A DNA stretch of 64,000 bases, taken from positions 744,001 to 808,000 of the forward strand of contig CAKMXJ010000004.1 in the NCBI GenBank assembly GCA_928724745.1, given 5' to 3'. The notes under the pieces were generated by a model that saw nothing but the letters and a program-made list of their open reading frames with translations, had not been told where the DNA came from and searched no databases. This document shows, piece by piece, positions 1 through 12,316 of the stretch (position 1 is its first letter; each line of letters begins with the position of its first letter). The position numbers and the translations under genes were made by a program. Source of the DNA: Anthracocystis setariae. Lineage: Eukaryota > Basidiomycota > Ustilaginomycetes > Ustilaginales > Ustilaginaceae.

Positions 1-461
1 TACTCGCCGAGACAGCCCAATCTAGCATTACGGAGCAGGTGTATAATGAATGCCTGCACACACCCACACAGACAGACAGAAACCCCCCCCCTCTCACCGC
101 CGCCGCTCCATGCATGAACCCATCCGTCTCTCTTCCTCCCATCCCGCAAAATGACGGCGCATACCACCCGCGAAAATAAAATAAAAACATTCCCAACATG
201 GTCCGAGCGCACAAGCCAGCACGCCTCGGCCTCCTCTCTCTATTTCTGTCTCCTCCTATACAGTACAGGACGGCGACGCGTCACGCAGCGGATTTCATCA
301 CATCATTTCCCCCAACCCGAAAAAGGAATGAATGATTAAGGCAACCAAGCGACGGGGCTCAACTTCTATGCGAGATGATGCGAGCAAGCAAGCGAGCGAG
401 CGACCATCGATTTTAACCATTGTCAAACCATGTTGCATTGATCATCGTAACAATAGAGGGT
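1..461. other. Intergenic stretch without a recognisable gene
   Basis: No convincing coding region is seen. The sequence is pyrimidine-rich in its first 140 bases, with short CA and GACA runs near 55-80 and a C run at 85-92. A 62-codon frame starting with ATG at 151 has no protein-like features and is taken as chance. The right end is presumably the 3' untranslated region of the minus-strand LAS1 gene. Confidence 0.6.
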
Positions 462-2351
462 TTAAATCTTGAGAACAAGTTCAGGGATGTGTCCATCAAG
501 ACATCCAAACGGTGTCGGCTTCCAATCTGACAACGCCATCGACCAGCCTTTAGGCATCTTGCCTGCGCTCTCGTTCTCCACAACCCCAGCTCCAGCTCCA
601 GAATCAGCATCAGCATCAGCATCAGCAACAGCTAGAGCGCTAGTCTCGACCTCGTCAATGCTGCTCTCGTGCGACCACTGAACCTGCTCCATCTGCTTGC
701 GTCTCTGCTCCATAACCTCCAAGTGGTTCTCAAACCCGCTCGTGTCCTCGTTCGACCCTACCGCTGACTCCACCTCCACCTGCTCGATGAATGCCGACAC
801 CTTGAGCACTGCCAGCAACGGCGCAAGCCTCGCTTTGAGCTGCACGTTTCGCTCGCACACGTACTCGAGCAGCGCAGTACAAGCTGACGATCGGTACCGC
901 AGACACACCTCGGCAAGCTCTGGCTCGCTGATGAGCACCGTGGGCGGACGAGTAGAGACATTGTTCGCCGAAGCGTGGCTCGAAGGAGGAATGCTCGAGA
1001 TCAGGTAGCGTAACCATGCCTCGGCGGTCTTGCAGTAGCTCGCACTTGCACACGCCGCATCCTTCCACCCTTCATAGCTGGGATCGTCCAGCTCTTCCGA
1101 AGATGCTGGCTCGTACACCTCCTCCTGGCTAAGTCCATCCTTGTGAGGTTGCTCTCGAACAACGACATCGGTGAGCTCCTCTGCCAAGATCTGGCCAAAG
1201 ACGGCTCCGTACGTGTCGCGCAGATATCCAAGCAAAGGAGCCCAAATGCTAGCTACTTCGGTGGGCAACACAATTTGGTCTCCACTCGCATTTCCTTTGA
1301 CCCTCTTTGCCATACTCAGCGGGACCATCCACCCGGGCTGCATCAGCTGGTTGATCAGATCTGCCAGCGCCGATTTGGTACACTCATCCACCTGGTCCGG
1401 ATCCAAAACCGCCGTGGTGCGAACATCCGCCTCCTCATCCCTGCTCTTCTTGCTGCCGGCCGCGCTGTCAATCAGCTGTGCACCGAATTCGGGCTCGAGT
1501 GTGCGCATCTTGGACACAAAGACAGCAAATTGCTTGTAGAGCCGACGAAAGTCGTCCTTGGAGGTGTTGGCAAGACTTCGGTCACGCGAGACTTGCTTTG
1601 CGAGAGTTCGATAGGCTTTGAGCGTCGTGCGAAGGTCAGCGAGCGACCTGCTCCTTTCCTTTCGGCGGGTTGCTTCTTCCTGCTGGCTGGTCTGCAGACT
1701 TGCAGCAGAGATAGGCGCTTCACCGCCAGCCGGGTCCAAATCCATGGCGACACCTTGGCCAGCACCGAAGTTGAGAGCTTGCGGACCTTCGAACAGCTGC
1801 GGAATCCAAAAGTGGCGATGGAGCCATGAAAGTGCGGCGCCAGCAGCCTGTCTGCAGACGGCGATACTTGGCAGCTCTTCGTGTGTAACTGCATGTCTGA
1901 TCTCTACAAACCACAGCGGCAAACCAATCCTCGCCGCGATTGCTGCGATGCTCTGTGCAAATCCACCCGTCTGATGCGAGTCGACTACACTGTTGACGAA
2001 GCGCGTCAGTGCCAAGCTGTAGTTGAGACGCACACCCAATTCTGCACCTCCGCCCATCTGTTCGAGTGCTGAACGCAGCGATGCAGCTGAACCGTTGAGA
2101 CTTGATGCGGCGACTTGTTGCATGTGATCGTCGAGAATGACGCTTTGAACCAAGAGTGCGGTGGTTTCGACAGCGAATGGACATGCTGAGCGATTGATCC
2201 AAAGTTGGACGATGGATAGAGCCTTGTGCCTGTCCATGGCGGAAGAAGCGTTGGAGGGTAAGAAGGGCGAATCTGGGTAGAGGTGACGGTAGACCTCGAG
2301 GAGATCTGCCTGCCTCGAGTGAAGGAATGGTGACCTCTTGGGAGGCTTCAT
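462..2351 (-). CDS. LAS1: Las1-family pre-rRNA endoribonuclease
   Basis: The 629-residue protein carries the Las1 domain at about residues 38-185. The HEPN nuclease motif RHAVTH is at residues 152-157, preceded by family-typical blocks such as ETTALLVQ (62-69), YSLALTRFVN (111-120) and LPLWFVEIRH. In yeast, Las1 with the Grc3 kinase cuts the ITS2 spacer of 27S pre-rRNA in the nucleus, and the RHxxxH motif is the catalytic centre. The rest is low-complexity and acidic, including an Ala-Asp repeat coded around 605-640. A short C-terminal block with W, TPFG and LDG resembles the conserved Las1 tail that contacts Grc3. The start is an ATG shortly before the Las1 domain. The gene is divergent from the DnaJ gene across about 480 bp. 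No intron is apparent. The family call is strong. Confidence 0.9.
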   Translation of the reverse strand: MKPPKRSPFLHSRQADLLEVYRHLYPDSPFLPSNASSAMDRHKALSIVQLWINRSACPFAVETTALLVQSVILDDHMQQVAASSLNGSAASLRSALEQMGGGAELGVRLNYSLALTRFVNSVVDSHQTGGFAQSIAAIAARIGLPLWFVEIRHAVTHEELPSIAVCRQAAGAALSWLHRHFWIPQLFEGPQALNFGAGQGVAMDLDPAGGEAPISAASLQTSQQEEATRRKERSRSLADLRTTLKAYRTLAKQVSRDRSLANTSKDDFRRLYKQFAVFVSKMRTLEPEFGAQLIDSAAGSKKSRDEEADVRTTAVLDPDQVDECTKSALADLINQLMQPGWMVPLSMAKRVKGNASGDQIVLPTEVASIWAPLLGYLRDTYGAVFGQILAEELTDVVVREQPHKDGLSQEEVYEPASSEELDDPSYEGWKDAACASASYCKTAEAWLRYLISSIPPSSHASANNVSTRPPTVLISEPELAEVCLRYRSSACTALLEYVCERNVQLKARLAPLLAVLKVSAFIEQVEVESAVGSNEDTSGFENHLEVMEQRRKQMEQVQWSHESSIDEVETSALAVADADADADSGAGAGVVENESAGKMPKGWSMALSDWKPTPFGCLDGHIPELVLKI

Positions 2352-2832
2352 CTTGACGACGCAGTACCTTTGGTATGCGCAGTGGCAAAGGAGGTACTAT
2401 CGAGTCAAGAGAGACAGGCTTGATGGGGTTGATGAGGTTGATGAGGTTGATGAGGTTGATGAGAGGTGTGACAGCACGAAGATCCGAACCTTCAAAAAAA
2501 AAAATGAAAGCTAGACTTTTTGACACTTCCGCGTTCCGAAGATATTTTCGCACTTCTCAGCTGAGCAGCTCTTGGCCAAAATCCAACTCTGCTTCAGTAC
2601 TCTGACTGCTCCTGAGCACTCACGCGACAGTACTGTACAGTACAATTTGGCAGCTGTGCGTGCATAATCAGTTCCACCTACCATCATCGCTGCTCAGCCA
2701 ACTATCTATCCTCAGCTGGCACGACCATCGAATACAACTCCAACGTGTACCTTACACCGCACCACAGCATACTTGGTATTAGGACACGAGTCCCGCTCCA
2801 ATACAGCCTCGACTGGTCAACCATTCTCGGTC
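2352..2832. promoter_or_regulatory. Shared divergent promoter region of LAS1 and the DnaJ gene
   Basis: This 481-bp gap separates two divergently transcribed genes, so it must hold both promoters. It contains a 9-bp tandem repeat (2420-2463), a nine-base A run near 2493, and a motif built of GTAC units at 2627-2644 that includes the palindrome GTACTGTACAGTAC. No TATA box is assigned. Confidence 0.6.
2420..2463. repeat. Minisatellite, 9-bp unit TTGATGAGG, about 5 copies
   Basis: Nearly five head-to-tail copies of TTGATGAGG are present; the first copy has a single change (TTGATGGGG). It lies about 70 bp upstream of the LAS1 start codon, probably in the LAS1 5' leader. Confidence 0.9.
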
Positions 2833-4320
2833 ATGTCGTCCATCAATGTCGCCTCTCGTCCAAAGCAACCATACATCTCGTGCTCCTGTCCCTACACAAC
2901 ATGTCGCACCTCGATCGAATATCTGGTCCCTTCTCCTTCGGAACTCTGTGCGCTACCCGCGCATGAGACTTCCTTCACCGTCACGTGCTGCAACTGCAAC
3001 AAGCAGTTCGAACCCCCCGGGGCTACAAAACTAGTACGCGAGGCTCGTAAATCTGGCGGCAACACTTCTTCGGCAACTACACGCAAACGTCGCATCGGAA
3101 CCGACGAAAACCCACTCGATATGACCTACTACGACATCCTTGGTGTCCCCTCATCTGCGTCCATCGAAGAGATCAAGAAAGCCTACCGTAAGCTCGCTAT
3201 CAAGCTCCATCCCGATAAGAACCCCAACGATCCCGAGGGCGAGGAGAAGTTCAAAGCGCTCGCCACCGCATACACGGTCCTCTCGGACAAGGAGCTCCGG
3301 CACAAATACAATGAGTTCGGTGCCAGCACCCCTGGGCTTACTCCCGAAGACGGCTTTGTCGACCCGGAGGAGGTGTTTGGCTCGCTCTTTGGCGGCGAGC
3401 GCTTTGCCGATATCATCGGAACCATCTCCATTGGCAAGGATATGAAGGAGGCGCTGCAGCAGGATTCGGATGATCTGGAAAAACAGGCCAATGGCCAAGA
3501 CGTATCGTCAACATCAGGCGACGATAAGTCCAAGTCGACACTGACGCCCGAACAGAAGGCGGCAAAGGAGGAAAAGGAACGCAAACAAGCCGCCGAGCGC
3601 GAAGCCCAGCGTCAAGAACGTGTCAACAAGCTCGTCGAAAAACTCATCCGCAAACTGTCCATCTACACCGAGTCGGTGCGTAACGCCAACGATGCGGTGC
3701 TCGAGAAGGAGGTCGAGAAGAGCTTCCGCGAGATCACGCGGATTGAGGCCGAGGAGCTCAAGCACGAGTCGTACGGAGTGGAGCTGCTCAACGCGGTCGG
3801 ATTCGTCTACTCGGCCAAGTCGAAGCACTACCTCGCATCGACAGGGTTTCTGGGTTCGTTTGGCGGGGTGTTTCACTCAGCAGCCAGTTCGATCCATGTG
3901 GTGCGCGAAACTGTTTCTACCGTCCGAGCAGCACTCGAGCTTAAGAACGTATTTGAAGAGCTGGCAAAGGCCGAGGAGGAGGGGATTACTGTTGAGCGCA
4001 AGCGCGAGCTCGAGGAACAAGCAGCCGAGAAGGGTATGCGTGCACTGTTCAAAGGCGCCAAGTTGGAGGTCGAGTCGGTCATCAGGGAGGTCAGCGAGGC
4101 AGTGCTGTACGATAGTTCAATCGGCAAGGAGACTCAGAGGTTAAGGGCCCAGGCTTTGGGCATCGTCGGAGAGATCTACATGGCAGTCAAAAAGTGTAAG
4201 GATGACAAGGAAGGCGATGCAAAGGCAGACGAAGAGTTCGTCAAAGTAGAGACAAAGTCGAGTCGACACCGAGACGAACAACACAGGCCGCCACAGAAAG
4301 AGCCACCACAACCTTGGTGA
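2833..4320 (+). CDS. CAJ1/DJP1-type J-domain protein with an N-terminal Cys-rich segment
   Basis: The 495-residue protein has a J domain at about residues 97-163 that contains the HPD tripeptide needed to stimulate Hsp70 ATPase (HPDKNPND). A Gly/Phe-poor linker and a long charged helical region of the DnaJ-X type follow, in the order found in yeast Caj1 and Djp1. The ATG at 2833 was chosen because upstream in-frame codons lack an ATG. The first 90 residues hold several cysteines, including CSC, CRTS, and CCNC followed by KQFEPPG, suggesting a small metal-binding module before the J domain. The gene is tail-to-tail with the ubiquitin protease, with only 69 bp between stop codons. The likely role is Hsp70 co-chaperone; the compartment cannot be told from sequence. 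Confidence 0.88.
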   Translation: MSSINVASRPKQPYISCSCPYTTCRTSIEYLVPSPSELCALPAHETSFTVTCCNCNKQFEPPGATKLVREARKSGGNTSSATTRKRRIGTDENPLDMTYYDILGVPSSASIEEIKKAYRKLAIKLHPDKNPNDPEGEEKFKALATAYTVLSDKELRHKYNEFGASTPGLTPEDGFVDPEEVFGSLFGGERFADIIGTISIGKDMKEALQQDSDDLEKQANGQDVSSTSGDDKSKSTLTPEQKAAKEEKERKQAAEREAQRQERVNKLVEKLIRKLSIYTESVRNANDAVLEKEVEKSFREITRIEAEELKHESYGVELLNAVGFVYSAKSKHYLASTGFLGSFGGVFHSAASSIHVVRETVSTVRAALELKNVFEELAKAEEEGITVERKRELEEQAAEKGMRALFKGAKLEVESVIREVSEAVLYDSSIGKETQRLRAQALGIVGEIYMAVKKCKDDKEGDAKADEEFVKVETKSSRHRDEQHRPPQKEPPQPW

Positions 4321-4358
4321 TACCCAGATTCACGGGTTATAATTCAGATAACGTCCAC

Positions 4359-4384
4359 AGAGAGAGAGAGAGAGAGAGGGAGAG
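4359..4384. repeat. (GA)n microsatellite between convergent genes
   Basis: About twelve GA units with one G interruption lie in the 69-bp gap between the DnaJ and ubiquitin-protease stop codons, so the tract belongs to one or both 3' untranslated regions. Confidence 0.9.
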
Positions 4385-4389
4385 ATGGT

Positions 4390-6384
4390 TTAGGGTACGG
4401 GTGGCGTGCTCCATCTGTGCACGGTCCTTGGCGTGAGTCGTCTGAGCCTTGTGGTGGGAGGAGCTGGACTAGACGTTGCTGAAGGTGTATGGTCTTGTTG
4501 TTGTTGTTGTGAATGCAGCATGGTGTGGCCTTCCTCTTGAAGCTGGGGTGGAGCCGAACGTTCGTAGAAGAGCATGTACGGATTTTCCCTCTTCACGTGG
4601 TCGATGGTCGTTGTGCTGACGCTCTCGTCTGAAATGCGCAGCCAGGTGTCGACTCCCTCCGCATCGGTTACGCGCTTGAATGCGATGTAGTGGCCGAACG
4701 AGTGCGAGCCGTAATGCACAACGATCGCCGACAGCCGATAGATATTCCCCGTCCCCACAGCCTCTGTCGACGTGGATGCGTTCATAGCCTGCGTCCCATC
4801 CATCGATATATCCCCCTGCAGTGTGACATGGCTGAGATCCAGATACTCGGGGAACAGCACGTGCCGGTTGTTCTTGGCCGGAGCCCACGCTGATGCAGAG
4901 TAGCTAGATCGATTCAGATGCAACGCGAGAACGCGCGGTGGTCGCGAGATCAGAATCTGCTTGGTCGAAAGTCGACTGAGCGTCTTCTTGAGCTGCAGAT
5001 TATGCAACACATTGTGCCAAGCAGAGCTGGCATCGTTGCTAGCTTGCTGAAGTTCATCTTCAGACAGGCCCGATTCAATGATGCGGGTCAGCTTGGTTTC
5101 CTTGGACCTGAGTTGCGCCAGACGTTTCTTTTTGGCTGGTGTCATACCGCCATTGGCGGTTCCATTGGCGTCGCCGTGGATTGCAGATCCATTCCGTTTC
5201 GACGAGGAGGCGGTGCCCTTGGAGGCAAGGTCACTTTGAACCGATTGTAGAGTTTGGCGGAGAGTGCAATTCCAGCAGATCCAATCGACCTGTTCCAGAT
5301 CCGACCAAAGTGCCAGACATTCGTTGAGAGAGCAAGCAGAGGTGCCTGTGAGCTCGGATGTACGGGTGCGAACGTTCATTGGTGGGACGGACAGCGAAAT
5401 CTCAGAGGTGGAAAAGTGTCGGATCGCTTCGCAGTATCCGCAGTCGAGGCAAATGGTACGCTGGGCTAGCAAGGCATCGAAAGGCGAGATCATCGTCGTG
5501 CTGTCGGTACCAGGACGGGTCGAATCCTCCACGCCTGCGCCTCCAAGTAAAGATGTGAGCGCATTCGGTGCGGAGTTGAGAGTCACGCTGCTCTTGGCTT
5601 GGGCTGGATCTGCATAGACACCGCGACCATTCCACGGCAAGGATGGCGCCATGAGAGCTCGAAGACCGGCCTGCTCTGTTTCGAGCGTGCTCGACTTTTC
5701 GCGACGTATCGCTGCAGCCTCGGCGTCGACGGCTTCGTTGAGAAGGGCAAAGAGCTCGTGGGCGTCCTGCTGCTGGTGCGCACCGACGAGACTGCGGATG
5801 GACGAAGAAGGCAGGTTTTGAAGTGCTCTCACGAGCTGTGTTGGATTGATGGTTGCATTGCGATCTGCTGGTGTTGCCAACTCCTCGAGGAGCTCGAGAA
5901 GCGCATCAATGACGGGTGTGGGTGCATCCCATCGTTCGGCTTCCTCGACCAATTGGTACAGATAGTTGCGGTAGAGGGTCAAGGACGATATCGACTGTAG
6001 GGTCGAGTTGAAGAAGCAAGTGTTACCGGTATTCCTCAAACCTTTGTACTTTGGGTTGGCGAGCCGATTCTTGGCTGTGGAAGAGATCGACGATGCTCTC
6101 GAGGTCGAGGAAGATGCTACCGTTGAGCGGGCTCGCCTTAGCAGGTGAGAAGATCCGTTGTTGTGGGGCGAGGTTGGAGCGGTATATGGGTGAAGACGAG
6201 ACACAGATTGCAATCCTGGCTTGAGCATGTCTCTGTAAGCAAGCAGGGCCAACGATACGATGAGAAGGGCTCCAAGACACAGAAGGGCTTGGATCGGTAT
6301 TGTTGTGGGGATTGGAAACACGCCGAGCAAAGGATATGCAGGCCTAGCCGTGGATTTGACTAGAACAAAGCGGTATTCTCCCAT
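4390..6384 (-). CDS. Membrane-anchored ubiquitin-specific protease (USP/UBP, Ubp1/Ubp16-like)
   Basis: The 664-residue protein begins with a hydrophobic segment at about residues 27-50, a likely membrane anchor. The USP catalytic domain follows. The Cys box GNTCFFNS places the nucleophile at Cys123, QQQDAHE follows at about 205, and the His box contains GHYIAF with the catalytic His near 565 and a downstream RISDESV acidic box. Two CxxC pairs (CLDC, and CWNC after VDWI) form the usual structural zinc site. All catalytic elements appear intact, so it should cleave ubiquitin from substrates. An N-terminal anchor followed by a USP domain matches yeast Ubp1 (ER) and Ubp16 (mitochondrial outer membrane); which one cannot be decided here. 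The C-terminus is Gln/Pro/Ser-rich. The start ATG lies inside another minus-strand frame ending at 6360. Confidence 0.9.
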   Translation of the reverse strand: MGEYRFVLVKSTARPAYPLLGVFPIPTTIPIQALLCLGALLIVSLALLAYRDMLKPGLQSVSRLHPYTAPTSPHNNGSSHLLRRARSTVASSSTSRASSISSTAKNRLANPKYKGLRNTGNTCFFNSTLQSISSLTLYRNYLYQLVEEAERWDAPTPVIDALLELLEELATPADRNATINPTQLVRALQNLPSSSIRSLVGAHQQQDAHELFALLNEAVDAEAAAIRREKSSTLETEQAGLRALMAPSLPWNGRGVYADPAQAKSSVTLNSAPNALTSLLGGAGVEDSTRPGTDSTTMISPFDALLAQRTICLDCGYCEAIRHFSTSEISLSVPPMNVRTRTSELTGTSACSLNECLALWSDLEQVDWICWNCTLRQTLQSVQSDLASKGTASSSKRNGSAIHGDANGTANGGMTPAKKKRLAQLRSKETKLTRIIESGLSEDELQQASNDASSAWHNVLHNLQLKKTLSRLSTKQILISRPPRVLALHLNRSSYSASAWAPAKNNRHVLFPEYLDLSHVTLQGDISMDGTQAMNASTSTEAVGTGNIYRLSAIVVHYGSHSFGHYIAFKRVTDAEGVDTWLRISDESVSTTTIDHVKRENPYMLFYERSAPPQLQEEGHTMLHSQQQQQDHTPSATSSPAPPTTRLRRLTPRTVHRWSTPPVP

Positions 6385-6704
6385 TCCTGAAGCATGCGTG
6401 CTTTGTCCTGCAGCCCTAGCGTCAGGCGTGCATGCGCCGATGCCAAGAGGTCAGCCTGATTGCCGACGATATCGCGTGCCAGAGGGAGCAGGACGGATGG
6501 ATCACGAATGGTCAGACTGTTTACCACTTCGATGATGCAGCGGCCTTTGGGTGCAACAGAAAAGACGAGGTGGATCCGATCGCAGTCGCCAGGGCCAAGA
6601 GTGATTGTTGGAGACTCGCAACGTACGTTTTGCGCTCGCTCGGCAGCGCCGGCGATGATGATGCGCTGCGTTCGGGCAACTCCGAACCGAGAAGAAGCCG
6701 GCAA
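6360..6704 (-). CDS. Unrecognised coding-like frame overlapping the ubiquitin-protease start
   Basis: An open frame of about 114 codons on the minus strand reads like protein (VNSLTIRDP, LLPLARDIVG, ADLLASAHARLTL). It ends 25 bases inside the first codons of the ubiquitin protease in a different frame. It has no ATG until codon 104, so it can only be the last exon of a spliced gene or a fortuitous frame. A second frame upstream on the same strand (ATG at 7095) also looks partly coding near 6700-6800. A GTACGT donor at 6626-6621 and a CAAAG acceptor at 6545 would join the two frames in phase, as an 82-nt intron. That model discards the equally protein-like stretch between the two sites. I do not recognise a family. 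Codon choice resembles the neighbours. The exon structure is unresolved. Confidence 0.3.
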   Translation of the reverse strand: MPASSRFGVARTQRIIIAGAAERAQNVRCESPTITLGPGDCDRIHLVFSVAPKGRCIIEVVNSLTIRDPSVLLPLARDIVGNQADLLASAHARLTLGLQDKARMLQEWENTALF

Positions 6705-8562
6705 GGATTGGCGCTACGAGATGATAGGCCGTTTGGAAAGTCTGATCGGGTGAGATGAGGAAGGAGGAGACCACTGTTTCAACCTCTCGTAAAAAGTATC
6801 CATCAAACTTCCTGGAAGATGGATGGATGCGGTTTGAAGATGCTGTCGGAAAGCTGGATTTTTTGTTTTTGTTTTGTTTTCGAGTAGGAGCACTGCACAA
6901 AAACACGGACCGCCCATCGCCCGTGCCCGACGAGTTGCGGGTGTCGTCACTTGACTGCTTCCCACGTTTTATTAATAATCCTCCGGCTGAGCACGACCTC
7001 CACAACTCTCGTATTCTGTGATTCTTCAAATCGTATTTGAACATGGCATGGTTCAGACTTTGAGCGATGTTGTCTAACGCTCGGGTCCAAAGCATTGATT
7101 GATAGCGTCGGATTGGCCGAACTTCCGGAACTCAGCATGCTTCCTCCTTCGACCTGCAACGAGCTCGTTCACGCCGGATTGGTGTGCCCAGAGTCGACAA
7201 TGATCAGCGCCCAGATATGGCTTGGCCAAACATCAAGGAAATGACCGGTGTCTCCAACTGGCCCAGAGGATCGGATCGAGCTAACATCGCTACTTGGACC
7301 GTACCAACTTGTGTTGGAATGCGTCTCTGCGTTGGCGTCTCGGTAGCAGGACTGTAAGATGCACGTCCTTCCCTACCCTCTCGTCTGAGACTTGTGAACC
7401 AGGCACAGTCAACGTCGGTCAAATCTCGCCGTTGATCCGACAAGATCAGGCACCACCGCAAGCTCGGCCGTCTTTTCGTTCAATTCGCCGCGATCTGACG
7501 AGTTTTGATGTTCCTTTATGTGGATACGCATTTCAATACTGACCGCACAGTATTGTCACAGGAGAGGTACGGCCCTGAGACGCACCCGTGCTGAACCCAG
7601 ACTAGCACTCAGGTGAGGGCGTAATTGGACTGGGCGAGACGCGACCACCGTGCAGTACTGTAATGTACTACACTGTATTCTTCCTTCCACCACTTTCCCG
7701 TCGTTCGCAATCGGCCTGGAAAGAGGAGGTGGAAGCGGCAAGTAGAGTACAGTACCAGATGACTGGCTGCTAAGCAAGCAGCTCCTGCATACAGTATCAA
7801 TTGCGGTTATAATAAATTACAGACAAGTTAGACTGACTGGCACTTGGACAGTGATTACGACTGCCAGTACAACACTACGGGTACAGAAGGACACAATCAC
7901 CGGATCTAAGCAATCGCTCAAGTCCGATTTCAATTGCCAACTACAAATTGCAGTCGGTTTCGGAAAAATTGAGTGGCCCTCGAATACAGTACATTTTTTT
8001 TCTATTTGACAATTACACTTTGACATTGAAGTACAGTACTACACTGGACTATACAGTACAGTAGTAGCTGTGTAGCTGATCGCAGTTCATTTCCTTCGAT
8101 TCACTCCTCTTTCATCGGGCTCAGGTACAGTACCCAGGTCAAGTCGAAAGTCCGCTTGTAGGATCACAGAAAGGCATCGAGTCAAGTAGGTGTGATATGG
8201 ACCAGTGAGAGGAGGGAGAAAGGACACAGCAGATGGACCATGCACGGCCGACATCGTTGCAGGTCTCGCCTGGCCTGGCTCTCCCTTGGTCGGATATCTC
8301 TGCCCCGCCTCGACTTTGTGTGTGTGCAGCAGGCCTGTTGCAGCTTCTCAGCTCATGCCACTCGGTGCAGGACGGCGAAGAACGCTAGCTTGGCCCTGAA
8401 CGCGTGCGGCCTTCAACGAGTAGGAGGGCCTTTTTCGAGTTGGGCCTTGGCCCTCTGCCGCTGCAATTCAAAATACAGTAATATGTACTGTACCTCAGTG
8501 CAGTAACGTACAGTATTTGGGAATTGCCGCTGTCGCTGCTCCACACCAACGGCTTCACCTTA

Positions 8563-8597
8563 TGCCTGCCTGCAAGCCTGCAAGCCTGCAAGCCTCA
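8563..8597. repeat. Short tandem repeat, 8-bp unit GCAAGCCT
   Basis: About four consecutive copies of an 8-bp unit (GCAAGCCT, with the first copy diverged) lie in non-coding DNA upstream of the winged-helix gene. Confidence 0.85.
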
Positions 8598-8807
8598 CTG
8601 ACCCATCCCCGCGTCCTGCGACCGCGTCCACTCGATCGCTTTTCGTCACCCTCGCGGCTCTGTGCCTGTGCCTTGTGGCTGTGGGCCTTGACTGCTCTAA
8701 AGCGCACTTACTCGACTCGCCAGTCCACTGGATCTTGGAATGGCCTGCTCCATCCGCACTAACTAATCACAATCGCATCCGAGTGCTCGACTCTCACATC
8801 CTAGTTT

Positions 8808-8809
<2 letters not shown>

Positions 8810-8845
<36 letters not shown>

Positions 8846-8869
8846 ACATACACACACACATACACACCT
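8810..8869. repeat. (CT)n plus (CA)n compound microsatellite
   Basis: About fifteen CT units are followed by a CA-rich stretch with T interruptions. It lies about 550-600 bp upstream of the winged-helix gene start, plausibly in its promoter or 5' leader. Confidence 0.9.
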
Positions 8870-9419
8870 TTCGACTCCATCACTGTCACGGCTCACGTTC
8901 GGTCGCTTTGTGTATTCGAGCGAACACCATCGATTCGCTTCATCCGACTTCCGCTCCACGATTTCTCATACCCTTTCGGGCGGCCCATCCGCTATCCTCT
9001 ATCTACTATCTTTCCTCCTCGCGCCGCTTGCATCTCGAGCTCTTCCTCGCACCTTATCGTTGAATTGTCGCTATCGAGTCAATAACCATACACGCCCGGA
9101 CGCGCTCTTCCGACGACTCCTTGGCCATCCTCGCCTTTCGTCAACCCAACCCCCAGTGCGGATAACGAAGAAACCCCAAGAGAAGCGATCGGCAGATCCT
9201 ACACAGCAGCCAAGACCCCCTCGCTATACCAATCAATCAGCATCCAAAAAGGCATCCCGTCCTGTCCATCATCCGTTCCCTTGACAGCAACATCCATCGT
9301 GGATTTTTTTCCTTCTTTGTCACCACTTCGTTGCTGTATTATCTGATTCTCGTCACATCGATCCATCCTTTTGGCATCATTCGCGTAGGGCACTCGGCTG
9401 TTGACCGAGATCATTGGAG

Positions 9420-11435
<2,016 letters not shown>

Positions 11436-11654
11436 ACTGTAAACCCCTCATCCCCCCTCTTTATCATTTTGGTCGTTATCTCTTATTTCTCTTCATCTCC
11501 ACTTTGTGTTACTACTATCCCATCCCTCCTTCCCTTCTGTCTCGTTTCGTCTCCGAACCCTTAGACTACTTTCTATGCCAATGCCACATCTAAGGAATGC
11601 CTTACACTATGACTCCCAACTCTAGCCTAAACACCAGCTCCCGCAGAACCTCTC

Positions 11655-11703
11655 TCCCTCCCTCCCTCCCTCCCTCCCTCCCTCCCTCCCTCCCTCCCTC
11701 CCT
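11655..11703. repeat. (CCCT)n microsatellite
   Basis: About twelve copies of the tetranucleotide CCCT, followed directly by short CT and GT runs to 11720. It lies downstream of the winged-helix gene stop codon. Confidence 0.95.
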
Positions 11704-11760
11704 CTCTCTCTGTGTGTGTGTTGTTCCGGTCCATCGTCATGCTCCGCACGACTGTCCCAC

Positions 11761-11884
<124 letters not shown>

Positions 11885-12316
11885 CAATTGACTGTCTCAG
11901 CAAAGATGAACAACAGATCACACGCAAGACCGACTCAAGATCATCCATGTCGTCAGGAATTAAAATGGCATTCATCATTATGATTTGACACGTGAGGACG
12001 GTGAGGGGAATCATTAGCCCCCGTACTCGGTTGAAGAAAAGAGTACGGGACTTCTATGGTAAAAACAGGACGCGGATATGAGTGAGGAGGTATTTCGCTA
12101 CGCAGAACGGGGGGGGAATCATCGTGCATGATCGAACCTTGTCGAGTTCGGAGGGGTATAGCCAAACCGGGGGTAATTCGTTGGACCAACGAACCACACC
12201 AAGCGAGGAGAGGACAAGAATATCAAGAAGCCGGACCCAGAAACGGAAAAGGCATGCAAAAGAATCCAAGACGAGGAAGGTTAAAAGCCAGAGGCACCAG
12301 GCGTAACGTTACACAC

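Larger units (their letters stand above)
6705..9419. other. Long non-coding stretch with dispersed GTACAGTAC motifs
   Basis: Apart from the uncertain exon signal near 6705-7095, no gene is supported. The stretch holds a cluster of GTACAGTAC/TACTGTAC motifs between 7540 and 8515 (for example at 7746, 7985, 8031, 8053, 8125, 8478 and 8509). It also has a GCAAGCCT tandem repeat at about 8563-8597 and a CT tract at 8810-8842 followed by CA-rich sequence. The last 600 bp are pyrimidine-rich and probably form the promoter and 5' leader of the winged-helix gene. Confidence 0.6.
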
